Assembly: GCA_049625305.1 (NCBI GenBank)
Contig: JBMZVD010000049.1
Span: 1 to 16,082 of the forward strand
Length of the DNA: 16,082 bases
Direction: 5' to 3'
Source of the DNA: Flavicella sp049625305
Lineage (GTDB): Bacteria; Bacteroidota; Bacteroidia; Flavobacteriales; Flavobacteriaceae
The translations under genes were made by a program, and so were the position numbers. The notes beneath the pieces were generated by a model. It was given only the letters and a program-made list of their open reading frames with translations. It did no database searches and had not been told where the DNA came from. This document shows positions 1 through 7,204 of the stretch, one piece after another; the first letter of the stretch is position 1; each line of letters starts with the position of its first letter.

Positions 1-1
1 T

Positions 2-223
2 TCAAGGGTTTATCCAAATTCAGCCAAAGATATCATTAATATCAATTCTAACATAGGAGAATTCTCTGCCTCTTTAATAAATTCCTTAGGTGAGGCACTC
101 ATTTCTAGTTCATTTTCAAAAGGTAATAATACTATGAAAGTCTCTGAAATACCCAGTGGTTTATATGTTTTAAATATACAAACTGGAGCAAAGACTACTT
201 CTCACAAAGTTGTAATTGAATAA
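2..223 (+). CDS. C-terminal fragment of a T9SS-secreted protein (type A sorting domain), 5' truncated by the window
   Basis: An open frame enters from the left edge and ends at TAA 221-223, giving 73 residues. The fragment begins SRVYPNSAKDIINI and continues through a hydrophobic beta-rich stretch to SGLYVLNIQTG and a basic/hydrophobic end (HKVVIE). This is the usual pattern of a T9SS type A C-terminal sorting domain: a YPNP-like entry motif, a GxYVL-type strand about 20 residues before the end, and a final beta strand. Such domains direct a protein that has already crossed the inner membrane through the type IX system to the cell surface. The catalytic or binding part lies outside the window, so the function cannot be stated. 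It runs in the same direction as the next two T9SS genes and may belong to the same locus. Confidence 0.8.
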   Translation, partial: SRVYPNSAKDIININSNIGEFSASLINSLGEALISSSFSKGNNTMKVSEIPSGLYVLNIQTGAKTTSHKVVIE

Positions 224-284
224 TTTACGTTAATAAATATTCGTAGAGGTTTTTGAGTTTTTTAAATTTAAGTATTGTGTTCAC

Positions 285-292
285 TAGTTTTG
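285..292 (+). promoter_or_regulatory. Possible Bacteroidota -7 element (TAGTTTTG) upstream of the 273-residue gene
   Basis: TAGTTTTG matches the TAnnTTTG -7 consensus of Bacteroidota promoters and lies 76 bases before ATG 369. No convincing TTTG -33 element is seen at the expected distance (a TTTG at 252-255 is too far). The call is therefore weak and rests on one element and position. Confidence 0.3.
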
Positions 293-368
293 TTTATTAG
301 TTTAAATATTTAGGTGGCTCAATTATATGTTGTTGTTTTCTAATCAATTTTAATAAAAATTATAAATC

Positions 369-1190
369 ATGAAAAAAATTTTACTTTTAATTTTGTTGTT
401 TGTTTTTACTTTGTCTTATGGGCAAATAGTTGACAGTGGTCTTGATAGTGTTGGTATAGATGCATCCACGAATCAAATTAAACCTAATTCTTGTAAAGGA
501 GGAAAGTCTCTTGGTGTTTGGTGGGCCTGTGGGTACATGGAGTTAGAGAGTGGAGCTGCCAAGTATCCAACTAATAAAGGTCCTCAATTACGGCAAAAAA
601 TGGATTTAACACAAGGTGTGTCGTATACGATATCATTTGATGCCTGGAAAGTTGACGACCCTGGTTTAGATACCCAACGTGTATTTGTAACTTTTCAAGA
701 AGATCCAGGAGACGGTATCAATCTAAACACGGTATCTTTTGAGGTGGGTTTAGCCAAAATTGATGTTGGTTTTGTGAGTACTGATAATAAATGGACTTAT
801 TTAGTTGAAAACACTACTTCTCAGAATTATTCAGTAGAATTTACACCGACCGCATCTAAACAATATATTTTTAGCCTTGGAAGGGGTAGCAATGGTGATT
901 TGACTTATGTAGATAATATCTTGATGACTAGTCCTACAGCAGGTGTTTCTAAAACTGAATCGCCTGTATTTGATGTTTATCCAAATCCTGCTTCTGGTAA
1001 TGTGACTATTGAATCGAATTCAATCATCAAAAATGCAAGCCTTGTAAATTCAATGGGGCAAATTGTATTTAGTACTAGTTTGAATGCAGTAAAATCTTCA
1101 CTGGATATATCAAGCCTTTCAAATGGACTTTATGTGTTAAATATTAAATCTGATACCGCTGTGCAATCGGTTAAGTTGTTGATAGATTGA
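369..1190 (+). CDS. Small T9SS-exported protein, carbohydrate-binding-module-like
   Basis: Predicted 273 residues. An N-terminal Sec signal peptide (MKKILLLILLFVFTLSYG, cleavage before Q19) precedes a beta-rich domain of about 170 residues. A T9SS type A sorting domain occupies roughly residues 200-273 (VYPNPASGNVTI entry, GLYVLNI near the end). The central domain has features I associate with jelly-roll carbohydrate-binding modules of the CBM4/9/22 type: an aromatic patch (GVWWACGYMELE), LRQKMDL followed by YTISFDAW, and a late SLGRGSNGDLTYVDNILM. No catalytic domain is visible, so a surface or secreted glycan-binding role is inferred. The next gene is a clear relative with the same architecture. 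The ATG follows an A/T-rich leader (ATAAATC), normal for Bacteroidota. The ligand cannot be deduced; neighbouring genes suggest an algal galactan. Confidence 0.75.
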   Translation: MKKILLLILLFVFTLSYGQIVDSGLDSVGIDASTNQIKPNSCKGGKSLGVWWACGYMELESGAAKYPTNKGPQLRQKMDLTQGVSYTISFDAWKVDDPGLDTQRVFVTFQEDPGDGINLNTVSFEVGLAKIDVGFVSTDNKWTYLVENTTSQNYSVEFTPTASKQYIFSLGRGSNGDLTYVDNILMTSPTAGVSKTESPVFDVYPNPASGNVTIESNSIIKNASLVNSMGQIVFSTSLNAVKSSLDISSLSNGLYVLNIKSDTAVQSVKLLID

Positions 1191-1402
1191 TTTTTGTTGT
1201 TTTTTAATTGCAGATTTTAGTTGTTTCCACTTAGGAAATGATTGAAATTTGCATGTATAATAGTAATGCTTTTTAAGTTTGATTGTGTTAATTTTACCAT
1301 TAAAAGTGGTATTTGTTCTATATTTAGTTAGATTTTGTATACTATTTTTACATCGAATTCAATGTTTAAAATCAAAAACTAACAACAAAAATTTAAATCA
1401 AA

Positions 1403-2398
1403 ATGAAAAAAACATTACTTATTTTAGGTGCAGTAGCATCTTTTTCAGTACATGCGCAATTGATCCAAAATTCAAATTTTGAATCTCTAGAGGTGAGTGA
1501 AACTTCTGTGACTCCTGATTGTAATTCTGGAGAAGGATTTCTTCCTGCTGATGATGCAAATGATAATGTGAAATCAAGAGTTAAAGTAGCACAAGCAGAC
1601 GGTATTTGGTATCGATGTGGAGCAGCATATATTGAATTAGATCCTGATTTCACATCTGAAGGTAAGGTTTTGGTAAGTCCAACTCAAAAAACACCTAGTT
1701 TACGACAAACTATTACCGTTGAAAATACAAGTGGAGATGCTTTAAAGCCTGGAACTTCATACACTGTTACTGCTCGCGTTCGTTTCAGAGGTCTCTCAGC
1801 GGATAAAAATACAAATCCTATTATTTTTACCTTCAGACAAATCAATGATTTGTCAAAAACACACAGTGGAGTTGCTTTAATTGGAGACCAAACCGGTATG
1901 TCTAAAGATGCCAATCAAATTTTGGTGGCACATGATGCTTTTAATAGTACGGATTATACAACCTTTACATTTAGTTTTACAACTCCGAATCCTTTGCCAA
2001 TCGGTACAGATGCTGGTGAAAATGGCTCTGGCAATCACCAAGGTGTCGTTCTGCAACTTTCAAGAGGGAAGTACGGGGCTGATAATGATCACGATGATGC
2101 TAACGATTTGTTTATAGCTGAGTTGTCTATGATTGAGGATGCTGCTGCTTCTATCGATGATTTGCTAGTTTACGGATTCAATGCGTATCCAAATCCTGCG
2201 AACGATGTATTGAAAGTAAGTGCTGCTGAAAACATTCAGTCTGTTGCTTTGTATAGCTTGACAGGTCAATTGGTAAAGTCAGTAGTTGTAGATGCAAAAA
2301 GTGCTACTATTGATGTTGCAAACTTGACATCTGGAGTTTATGTTGCTAAGGCAAGTGTTGCAGGAGTTCAAGGAACTTTCAAGGTGGTTAAAAATTAA
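1403..2398 (+). CDS. T9SS-exported carbohydrate-binding-module-like protein, paralogue of the upstream gene
   Basis: Predicted 331 residues. The signal peptide is MKKTLLILGAVASFSVHA, with cleavage before QLIQNSNFES; the NxxFE start is typical of mature CBM4/9-type modules. A beta-rich body of about 230 residues follows, then a T9SS type A sorting domain from about residue 258 (YGFNAYPNPANDVLKV ... SGVYVAKAS ... GTFKVVKN). The body shares order and motifs with the preceding protein: GIWYRCGAAYIELD against GVWWACGYMELE, then PSLRQ, TSYTVTARVRF, FTFRQ, and LQLSRGKYG followed by an Asp-rich segment (NDHDDAND) that could bind calcium. No enzyme motif is seen. A surface glycan-binding role is inferred. 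A strong terminator lies just downstream, so this probably ends its transcription unit, separate from the catabolic cluster that follows. Confidence 0.78.
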   Translation: MKKTLLILGAVASFSVHAQLIQNSNFESLEVSETSVTPDCNSGEGFLPADDANDNVKSRVKVAQADGIWYRCGAAYIELDPDFTSEGKVLVSPTQKTPSLRQTITVENTSGDALKPGTSYTVTARVRFRGLSADKNTNPIIFTFRQINDLSKTHSGVALIGDQTGMSKDANQILVAHDAFNSTDYTTFTFSFTTPNPLPIGTDAGENGSGNHQGVVLQLSRGKYGADNDHDDANDLFIAELSMIEDAAASIDDLLVYGFNAYPNPANDVLKVSAAENIQSVALYSLTGQLVKSVVVDAKSATIDVANLTSGVYVAKASVAGVQGTFKVVKN

Positions 2399-2415
2399 TT
2401 TTCTATTATTTTTAT

Positions 2416-2451
2416 AAAAAAGTGCAGTTGTTTCAGCTGCACTTTTTTTTT
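2416..2451 (+). terminator. Rho-independent terminator after the CBM-like pair
   Basis: A 12-bp perfect inverted repeat (AAAAAAGTGCAG at 2416-2427, CTGCACTTTTTT at 2437-2448) with a 9-nt loop runs into a 9-T tract. It starts 18 bases after the stop of the 331-residue gene. Confidence 0.9.
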
Positions 2452-2584
2452 ACTTTATTTTTTATTGATGATGCTCTGTAAATTTGTAGGATGTGTGTTA
2501 TTTGTCAGATAAACAGTGAGCTATGTTTTCGTTTTTCATTTTTTGCTATTTATCTTTGAATGGTAAAATATGTGAAGACAATAA

Positions 2585-2615
2585 TTAGGTTTACTATTTT
2601 AAAACACTATATTTG
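2585..2615 (+). promoter_or_regulatory. Putative promoter of the sugar-acid catabolic cluster
   Basis: TATATTTG at 2608-2615 matches the TAnnTTTG -7 consensus of Bacteroidota. TTAG at 2585-2588 lies 19 bases upstream, at the expected -33 position, but only partly matches TTTG. Transcription would start near 2622, about 38 bases before ATG 2660. It sits downstream of the terminator at 2416-2451 and directly before the first gene of the collinear set. Just downstream, AAAAC-AA-GTTTT (within 2624-2641) is a short palindrome that could be part of an operator, but this is weak. Confidence 0.5.
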
Positions 2616-2659
2616 CTTCATATATAAAACAAGTTTTTTATCTGAATAAAATATATCTA

Positions 2660-3676
2660 ATGAAAGCAACAGAATATAGAGGAGACAAAACCTTCTCGGT
2701 AGTAGAAAAAGAAATCGAACAACCTTTAGCAGGTGAGGTGCGAATCAAAGTAGCCTATGTAGGTGTTTGTGGAACAGATGTACATATTTATCACGGTATG
2801 ATGGATCAAAGAGTGTCTATGCCTTTGACTATTGGGCATGAGATGTCAGGTGTCATTGATGCAGTGGGTGAGGGAGTTGAAGGTTACGAAGTTGGAGAAA
2901 AAGTAGTAGTTCGCCCTTTGGATGACAGAGGAGTGAAGCCATCTGACAAAGGTTTTAATCATATCTGTGAAGATTTAAAATTTATAGGAATAGATAGTCC
3001 TGGTGCAATGCAGCAGTATTGGAATGTTCCTGCTTTTACATTGCACAAACTACAAGAGTCAACTGATTTAAAATTGGCTGCATTGATTGAGCCATTGTCA
3101 GTAGCTGTTCACGATGTGCGCTTGAGTGGTTTGACCAAAGACGAAACGGCTGTAGTCATTGGTGGAGGACCTATAGGATTGTTGGTGGCTATGGTTGCTA
3201 AATCTACTGGAGCTCAAGTTATTATTTCTGAAGTAAATAAAAATCGTATTGCTAAAGCTAAAGAACTTGGTTTTGACGCTGTTTCTCCTTTGGAAGTAGA
3301 TTTGATTTCTTATGTGAAAGAAAAGACAGGTGGAAGTTTGGCAGATGTTGTTTTTGAGGTAGCTGGCGTTCAGCCTGCTCTGGATGTAATGACAGAGGTT
3401 GCAGGAATCAGAGGACGTATTGTAATGGTGGCGATTCACGGTCAAAAGAAAGAAATTGATTTGTTCAAGTTCTTCTGGAAAGAATTGAAATTGATAGGAG
3501 CAAGAGTATACGAAAAAGAAGATTATGAAACTGCAATCGCATTGGTTACTGCAAACGAATTGCCGTTTGAAGAAATGATTACAGACGTGCAACCTTTGAC
3601 ATCGATCCAAAAAGTTTTTGAAGATATTGACAACAATCCTGAAGGGTTGAAAGTATTAATGGATTGCCAACAATAA
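2660..3676 (+). CDS. Zinc-dependent MDR alcohol dehydrogenase, candidate 2-keto-3-deoxy-L-galactonate 5-dehydrogenase
   Basis: Predicted 338 residues, the usual size for medium-chain zinc dehydrogenases of the threonine/sorbitol dehydrogenase group. Catalytic zinc ligands are visible: C37 (VGVCGTD), H60-E61 (IGHEMSG) and E144 (LIEPLSVAVH). The nucleotide-binding loop is GGGPIGLL at about 168-175. The four-cysteine structural-zinc lobe seen in many relatives is missing: the stretch after RP (residues 85-105) carries only one Cys (C103). In bacteria that use 3,6-anhydro-L-galactose, a zinc dehydrogenase oxidises 2-keto-3-deoxy-L-galactonate at C5, and a KduD-type SDR then reduces the diketo acid. 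The next gene, 31 bases downstream, is KduD-like, so that role is the best inference. Other polyol or sugar-acid substrates, for example L-fuconate-derived acids, cannot be excluded. Cytoplasmic; first gene of the cluster. Confidence 0.85.
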   Translation: MKATEYRGDKTFSVVEKEIEQPLAGEVRIKVAYVGVCGTDVHIYHGMMDQRVSMPLTIGHEMSGVIDAVGEGVEGYEVGEKVVVRPLDDRGVKPSDKGFNHICEDLKFIGIDSPGAMQQYWNVPAFTLHKLQESTDLKLAALIEPLSVAVHDVRLSGLTKDETAVVIGGGPIGLLVAMVAKSTGAQVIISEVNKNRIAKAKELGFDAVSPLEVDLISYVKEKTGGSLADVVFEVAGVQPALDVMTEVAGIRGRIVMVAIHGQKKEIDLFKFFWKELKLIGARVYEKEDYETAIALVTANELPFEEMITDVQPLTSIQKVFEDIDNNPEGLKVLMDCQQ

Positions 3677-3707
3677 TAAGATAGATAAACAATACAATAA
3701 GTTAGAT

Positions 3708-4478
3708 ATGAGTATTTTAAATAAATTTAGTTTAGAAGGAAAAACAGCAATCGTAACAGGTTGTAAAAGAGGAATTGGAAAAGCGATGGCTATTGGATTA
3801 GCTGAAGCTGGAGCCAATGTAATCGGAGTATCTGCAAGTTTAGAATTGTCAGGTTCTGATGTTGAAAAAGAAGTAGTAGCAAGAGGAAAAGAATTCAAAG
3901 CATACCAATGTGATTTTAGCGATCGTAAGGCTTTGTATGCATTTATCAAAGAAGTAAAAGCGGATTTTCCTGTAATTGATATTTTGGTAAACAATGCAGG
4001 TACAATTTTACGTGCACCTGCCGCTGAACACCCAGATGAAATGTGGGATAAAGTAGTGGAAGTAAACCAAAATGCACAGTTTATCTTGACAAGAGAAATT
4101 GGAAAAGATATGATTGAAAGAGGAAGTGGAAAAGTTGTTTTTACAGCATCTTTGTTGACGTTCCAAGGAGGAATTACAGTGCCTGGATATGCTGCTAGTA
4201 AAGGAGCGATCGGTCAGTTGACAATGGCTTTTGCCAACGAATGGGCAGGAAAAGGTGTCAATGTAAATGCTATTGCACCAGGCTACATTGCTACTGACAA
4301 TACAGAGGCGTTGCGTAACGATCCTGAGAGGGCTACTTCTATTTTGAGTCGTATCCCTGCTGGAAGATGGGGAGAGGCAGAAGACTTTGCAGGACCATTA
4401 GTTTTCTTGTGTTCTGAAGCTGCTGCATACATGCACGGAAGTGTAACACTTGTTGACGGTGGATGGATGGGAAGATAA
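3708..4478 (+). CDS. kduD: SDR oxidoreductase, KduD-like 2-keto-3-deoxygluconate 5-dehydrogenase / 2,5-diketo-3-deoxygluconate reductase
   Basis: Predicted 256 residues, a classical short-chain dehydrogenase. Visible motifs are the cofactor loop TGCKRGIG (17-24), NNAG (95-98), N120, and the catalytic S148, Y161 and K165 (PGYAASK). The protein follows E. coli KduD closely in several places: FSLEGK at the N-terminus, the SLLTFQGGI region, VNVNAIAPGY, ATDNTEALR, and the IPAGRWG and VDGGW segments at the end. KduD interconverts 2-keto-3-deoxy-D-gluconate and its 2,5-diketo form. Paired with the upstream zinc dehydrogenase it would complete a C5 epimerisation, turning 2-keto-3-deoxy-L-galactonate into 2-keto-3-deoxy-D-gluconate by oxidation then reduction. 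It is 31 bases after the previous gene and 71 before the next. The family call is strong; the in vivo direction and substrate are inferred. Confidence 0.88.
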   Translation: MSILNKFSLEGKTAIVTGCKRGIGKAMAIGLAEAGANVIGVSASLELSGSDVEKEVVARGKEFKAYQCDFSDRKALYAFIKEVKADFPVIDILVNNAGTILRAPAAEHPDEMWDKVVEVNQNAQFILTREIGKDMIERGSGKVVFTASLLTFQGGITVPGYAASKGAIGQLTMAFANEWAGKGVNVNAIAPGYIATDNTEALRNDPERATSILSRIPAGRWGEAEDFAGPLVFLCSEAAAYMHGSVTLVDGGWMGR

Positions 4479-4549
4479 TTCTCATAAATTAGTATAATAC
4501 ATCATTGTTTCATACATTTTGGTTGAAAACCAATTAAAAAAAATATAAA

Positions 4550-5995
4550 ATGAAAGAATATCAATTGTTTATCGATGGAGCTTGGAAAAAGACTGCCTCT
4601 GGGGAGCTTTCAGAAGTTTTAAGTCCATCTACAGGAGAAGTAGTAGCAAAAGTTCAAAACGGATCTGTTGAAGACGCAAATGAAGCTCTAGAAGCTGCTG
4701 AAAAAGCACAAAAAGAGTGGAGAAAATTACCTGCCAGAACACGTGCAGAATACTTATACAAACTAGCCAACGAAATCAAAGCCAATAGTGAGTCTTTGGC
4801 AGAGTTGCTTGTTAGAGAGCAAGGAAAGTTGTTAACTGTTGCTCGTATGGAAGTTGCTGTAACAGCATCTTTTATTGAGTATGCTTGTGAAGGTGCTCGA
4901 AGAATTGAAGGAGATATTATTCCTTCAGATAATCCAGACGAACAAATTTGGATTCAAAAGATTCCTCGTGGAGTTGTAGTAGCAATTACGGCTTGGAATT
5001 TTCCATTGGCATTAGCAGGAAGAAAACTTGGTCCTGCATTGGTAGCTGGAAATACTATCGTAATCAAGCCTACAGGTGAAACACCATTGGCTACATTAGA
5101 ATTAGGATATTTGGCTGAAAAAGTTGGAATTCCTAAAGGAGTTATCAATATCATCACTGGACCAGGACGCTCTATGGGGTCTGCTTTGGTGCAAAATCCG
5201 ATTACCAAAATGGTAACTATGACTGGTTCTACACCGGTGGGACAACAGATAGCAAAAATGGCTGCCGATAATTTGATTCACGTGCAGTTAGAATTGGGTG
5301 GAAAAGCACCTTTTATTGTCTTTGAAGATGCAGATTTAGAAGCAGCAGCTGATGCAGCATTGCATTCTCGTTTTGATAACTGTGGTCAAGTATGTACTTG
5401 TAATGAAAGATTGTATGTACATGAAAATGTTTACGATGCTTTCATGGAAATATTCATGCCAAAAGTAGCTGCGTTAAAAGTTGGTAACCCAATGTTGGAG
5501 GATACAGATATGGGACCTAAAGTCAATGAAAGCGAACTGAAGCATATGGAGCATTTAGTGGCTGTATCTCTTGAGGAAGGAGCGACTTTAGCGCATGGAG
5601 GAAAACGTCCTGAAGGTGCTGAATTCGAAAAAGGAAATTGGTTTGAGCCAACTATCTTGACTGATGTAAAACAAGACATGACCATTGTACATGAAGAGTC
5701 TTTCGGTCCGATTTTACCTGTGTTGAAATTTAGCTCTTTTGACGAAGTAATCGGATATGCAAACGACTGTGAGTACGGTCTAGCTGCAATGGTATTTACC
5801 AATGACATGAATACCATCATGAAATGTAACGATGAGTTGGAATACGGTGAAATCTATGTAAATAGAGGACATGGTGAACAACACCAAGGATTCCACAATG
5901 GGTACAAATTAAGTGGTACCGGTGGTGAAGACGGGAAATACGGTTTCGAACAGTACATGGAAAAGAAAACGTTTTACGTAAAGTTTAAAGGATAA
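4550..5995 (+). CDS. NAD(P)-dependent aldehyde dehydrogenase, AldA-like; candidate 3,6-anhydro-L-galactose dehydrogenase
   Basis: Predicted 481 residues, full length for the ALDH superfamily. The catalytic apparatus is complete: N150 in TAWNFP, the general base E248 in LELGGKAP, and the nucleophile C282 in the GQVCTC segment (E. coli AldA has GQVCNC here). The GS pair of the cofactor site is in MTGSTPVG (about 224-231). The C-terminal YVNRGHGEQHQGFHNGYK stretch parallels the YINR...QGFHAGWRKSG ending of E. coli lactaldehyde dehydrogenase AldA. Two roles fit: L-lactaldehyde oxidation, as in fucose or rhamnose catabolism, or oxidation of 3,6-anhydro-L-galactose to 3,6-anhydro-L-galactonate, done by ALDHs of this type in agar degraders. 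The neighbouring cycloisomerase-like enzyme and KduD favour the second. Cytoplasmic. A hairpin follows before the next gene. Confidence 0.85.
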   Translation: MKEYQLFIDGAWKKTASGELSEVLSPSTGEVVAKVQNGSVEDANEALEAAEKAQKEWRKLPARTRAEYLYKLANEIKANSESLAELLVREQGKLLTVARMEVAVTASFIEYACEGARRIEGDIIPSDNPDEQIWIQKIPRGVVVAITAWNFPLALAGRKLGPALVAGNTIVIKPTGETPLATLELGYLAEKVGIPKGVINIITGPGRSMGSALVQNPITKMVTMTGSTPVGQQIAKMAADNLIHVQLELGGKAPFIVFEDADLEAAADAALHSRFDNCGQVCTCNERLYVHENVYDAFMEIFMPKVAALKVGNPMLEDTDMGPKVNESELKHMEHLVAVSLEEGATLAHGGKRPEGAEFEKGNWFEPTILTDVKQDMTIVHEESFGPILPVLKFSSFDEVIGYANDCEYGLAAMVFTNDMNTIMKCNDELEYGEIYVNRGHGEQHQGFHNGYKLSGTGGEDGKYGFEQYMEKKTFYVKFKG

Positions 5996-6005
5996 TACAA
6001 TTCAA

Positions 6006-6038
6006 ACAGCTCCTTTTTTTATAAGGGGCTGTCTTTTT
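6006..6038 (+). terminator. Terminator-like hairpin inside the cluster (ALDH to cycloisomerase gap)
   Basis: ACAGCTCCTT (6006-6015) pairs with AAGGGGCTGT (6023-6032), a 10-bp stem with one G-U pair, followed by CTTTTTA. It begins 10 bases after the ALDH stop and only 13 bases separate it from the next ATG, so there is no room for a new promoter. It may be a partial terminator or attenuator, or a processed mRNA end. Confidence 0.7.
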
Positions 6039-6051
6039 ATAATTTACTATT

Positions 6052-7146
6052 ATGAGTACAAAAATAGCAAAGGTAGATGTACGCCTTTTTAAGGTGCCAC
6101 TTCCAGAGGTTTTATCAGATGCCAAACATGGTGACCATTACCATTTCGAATTGGTAACGGCTACGATTACATTAGAGGATGGAAGTGAAGGTACTGGTTA
6201 TACGTATACTGGTGGAAAGGGAGGTCATGCTATCAAAGCAATGATAGAACATGATTTTTCGGAAGCATTGATTGGAAAAGACGGCGCTGATATCGAAGAA
6301 ATCTATGACTTTTTAGAATGGCACATACACTATGTAGGTAGAGGTGGTATCGCTTCTTTCGCCATTTCAGCAATAGACATCGCACTTTGGGATATTCGTT
6401 GTAAAAAAGCAGGACAACCTCTTTGGAAAATGGCAGGAGGTGAGAACAATACTTGTAAAGCATATTGTGGTGGTATTGATTTGATGTTTCCATTGGATAA
6501 ATTGTTGAACAATATTCAAGGATATTTGGACAGAGGCTTTAAAGCTGTAAAAATCAAAATAGGAAGAGAAAAACTTGAAGAAGATTTAGAGCGTATCAAA
6601 GCCGTCCGTGAATTGATAGGACCTGATGTTACTTTCATGGTTGACGCTAACTATTCTATGTCAGTTGAGCAGGCTATCGAAGCGGCAAATGCCTTTAAAA
6701 AATATGATATTTTTTGGTTTGAAGAACCAACAATTCCAGATAACTACAAAGGATACGCGGAGATTGGAGCCGCTACAGGTATGCCATTAGCAATGGGTGA
6801 AAATTTACACACCATTCACGAATTTGAATATGCTTTTGAGCAGTCTAATTTGTCATTTGTACAACCGGATGCCTCTAATTGTGGTGGGATCACAGGTTGG
6901 TTGAATGCAGCTAGACTAGCAGACAAAAATAACATTCCTGTTTGTGCTCATGGGATGCAAGAATTGCATGTGAGCTTGGTTTCTTCTCAGCCGAATTCTG
7001 GTTGGTTGGAAGTTCACAGTTTTCCTATTGATGAATACACAACACGTCCATTGGTCGTTGAAAATTACCGTGCGGTAGCTTCTGACGAACCTGGAACGGG
7101 TGTTGTTTTCAACTGGGCTAAATTAGCGCCGTTTGAAGAAAAATAA
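6052..7146 (+). CDS. Enolase-superfamily (mandelate racemase/muconate lactonizing type) enzyme, candidate 3,6-anhydro-L-galactonate cycloisomerase
   Basis: Predicted 364 residues, full length. Superfamily residues are all present: the KxK base K167/K169 (AVKIKIG), metal ligands D198 (VDAN), E224 (WFEEPT) and E250 (MGENLH), then D273 and H300 (CAHGMQELH), the partner acid/base. The N-terminal capping domain includes SDAKHGDHYHFELV and EWHIHYVGRGG. From memory these, together with KAYCGGIDL and the VHSFPIDEYT segment near the end, resemble the 3,6-anhydro-L-galactonate cycloisomerase of agarolytic Vibrio. That enzyme opens the anhydro ring to give 2-keto-3-deoxy-L-galactonate. I cannot run the alignment, so the exact reaction is inferred; L-fuconate or L-rhamnonate dehydratase are the alternatives, though those enzymes are usually longer. 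The placement after an ALDH and the KduD pair fits the anhydro-sugar route. ATG 6052 follows the hairpin directly. Confidence 0.85.
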   Translation: MSTKIAKVDVRLFKVPLPEVLSDAKHGDHYHFELVTATITLEDGSEGTGYTYTGGKGGHAIKAMIEHDFSEALIGKDGADIEEIYDFLEWHIHYVGRGGIASFAISAIDIALWDIRCKKAGQPLWKMAGGENNTCKAYCGGIDLMFPLDKLLNNIQGYLDRGFKAVKIKIGREKLEEDLERIKAVRELIGPDVTFMVDANYSMSVEQAIEAANAFKKYDIFWFEEPTIPDNYKGYAEIGAATGMPLAMGENLHTIHEFEYAFEQSNLSFVQPDASNCGGITGWLNAARLADKNNIPVCAHGMQELHVSLVSSQPNSGWLEVHSFPIDEYTTRPLVVENYRAVASDEPGTGVVFNWAKLAPFEEK

Positions 7147-7154
7147 TAATTGAT

Positions 7155-7191
7155 AAGGTAAATTGTCTAACCAACAATTTACCTTGTTTTT
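7155..7191 (+). terminator. Terminator-like hairpin inside the cluster (cycloisomerase to epimerase gap)
   Basis: AAGGTAAATTGT (7155-7166) and ACAATTTACCTT (7174-7185) form a perfect 12-bp stem with a 7-nt loop, followed by GTTTTT. It starts 8 bases after the upstream stop and ends 13 bases before ATG 7205. It excludes the TTG at 7163 as a start for the epimerase, because that codon lies inside the stem. A readthrough or processing role is likely since the genes around it are collinear. Confidence 0.75.
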
Positions 7192-7204
7192 AAAGACAAC
7201 TAAA

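Noticed and set aside
1329..1337. TAGATTTTG upstream of the 331-residue gene as a promoter element
   Set aside because: It has one base too many between TA and TTTG for the TAnnTTTG consensus, and TTTG at 1312-1315 is too close to serve as -33.
3098..3610. 170-residue open frame on the minus strand
   Set aside because: It lies opposite the well-supported zinc dehydrogenase and is rich in Ser, Phe, Cys and Asn with no domain pattern, typical of an antisense shadow.
4494..4500. TATAAT-like sequence before the ALDH gene
   Set aside because: Bacteroidota promoters use TAnnTTTG and not the sigma70 TATAAT box; in this AT-rich gap the match is expected by chance.
4519..4533. Hairpin TTGGTT-GAA-AACCAA between the SDR and ALDH genes
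   Set aside because: The stem is only 6 bp, AT-rich and followed by an A run and not a T run, so I do not call a terminator.
7163..7204. Longer form of the aldose epimerase starting at TTG 7163
   Set aside because: The codon lies inside the stem of a terminator hairpin and adds 14 residues that do not look like the family; ATG 7205 follows an A-rich leader and gives the normal N-terminus.
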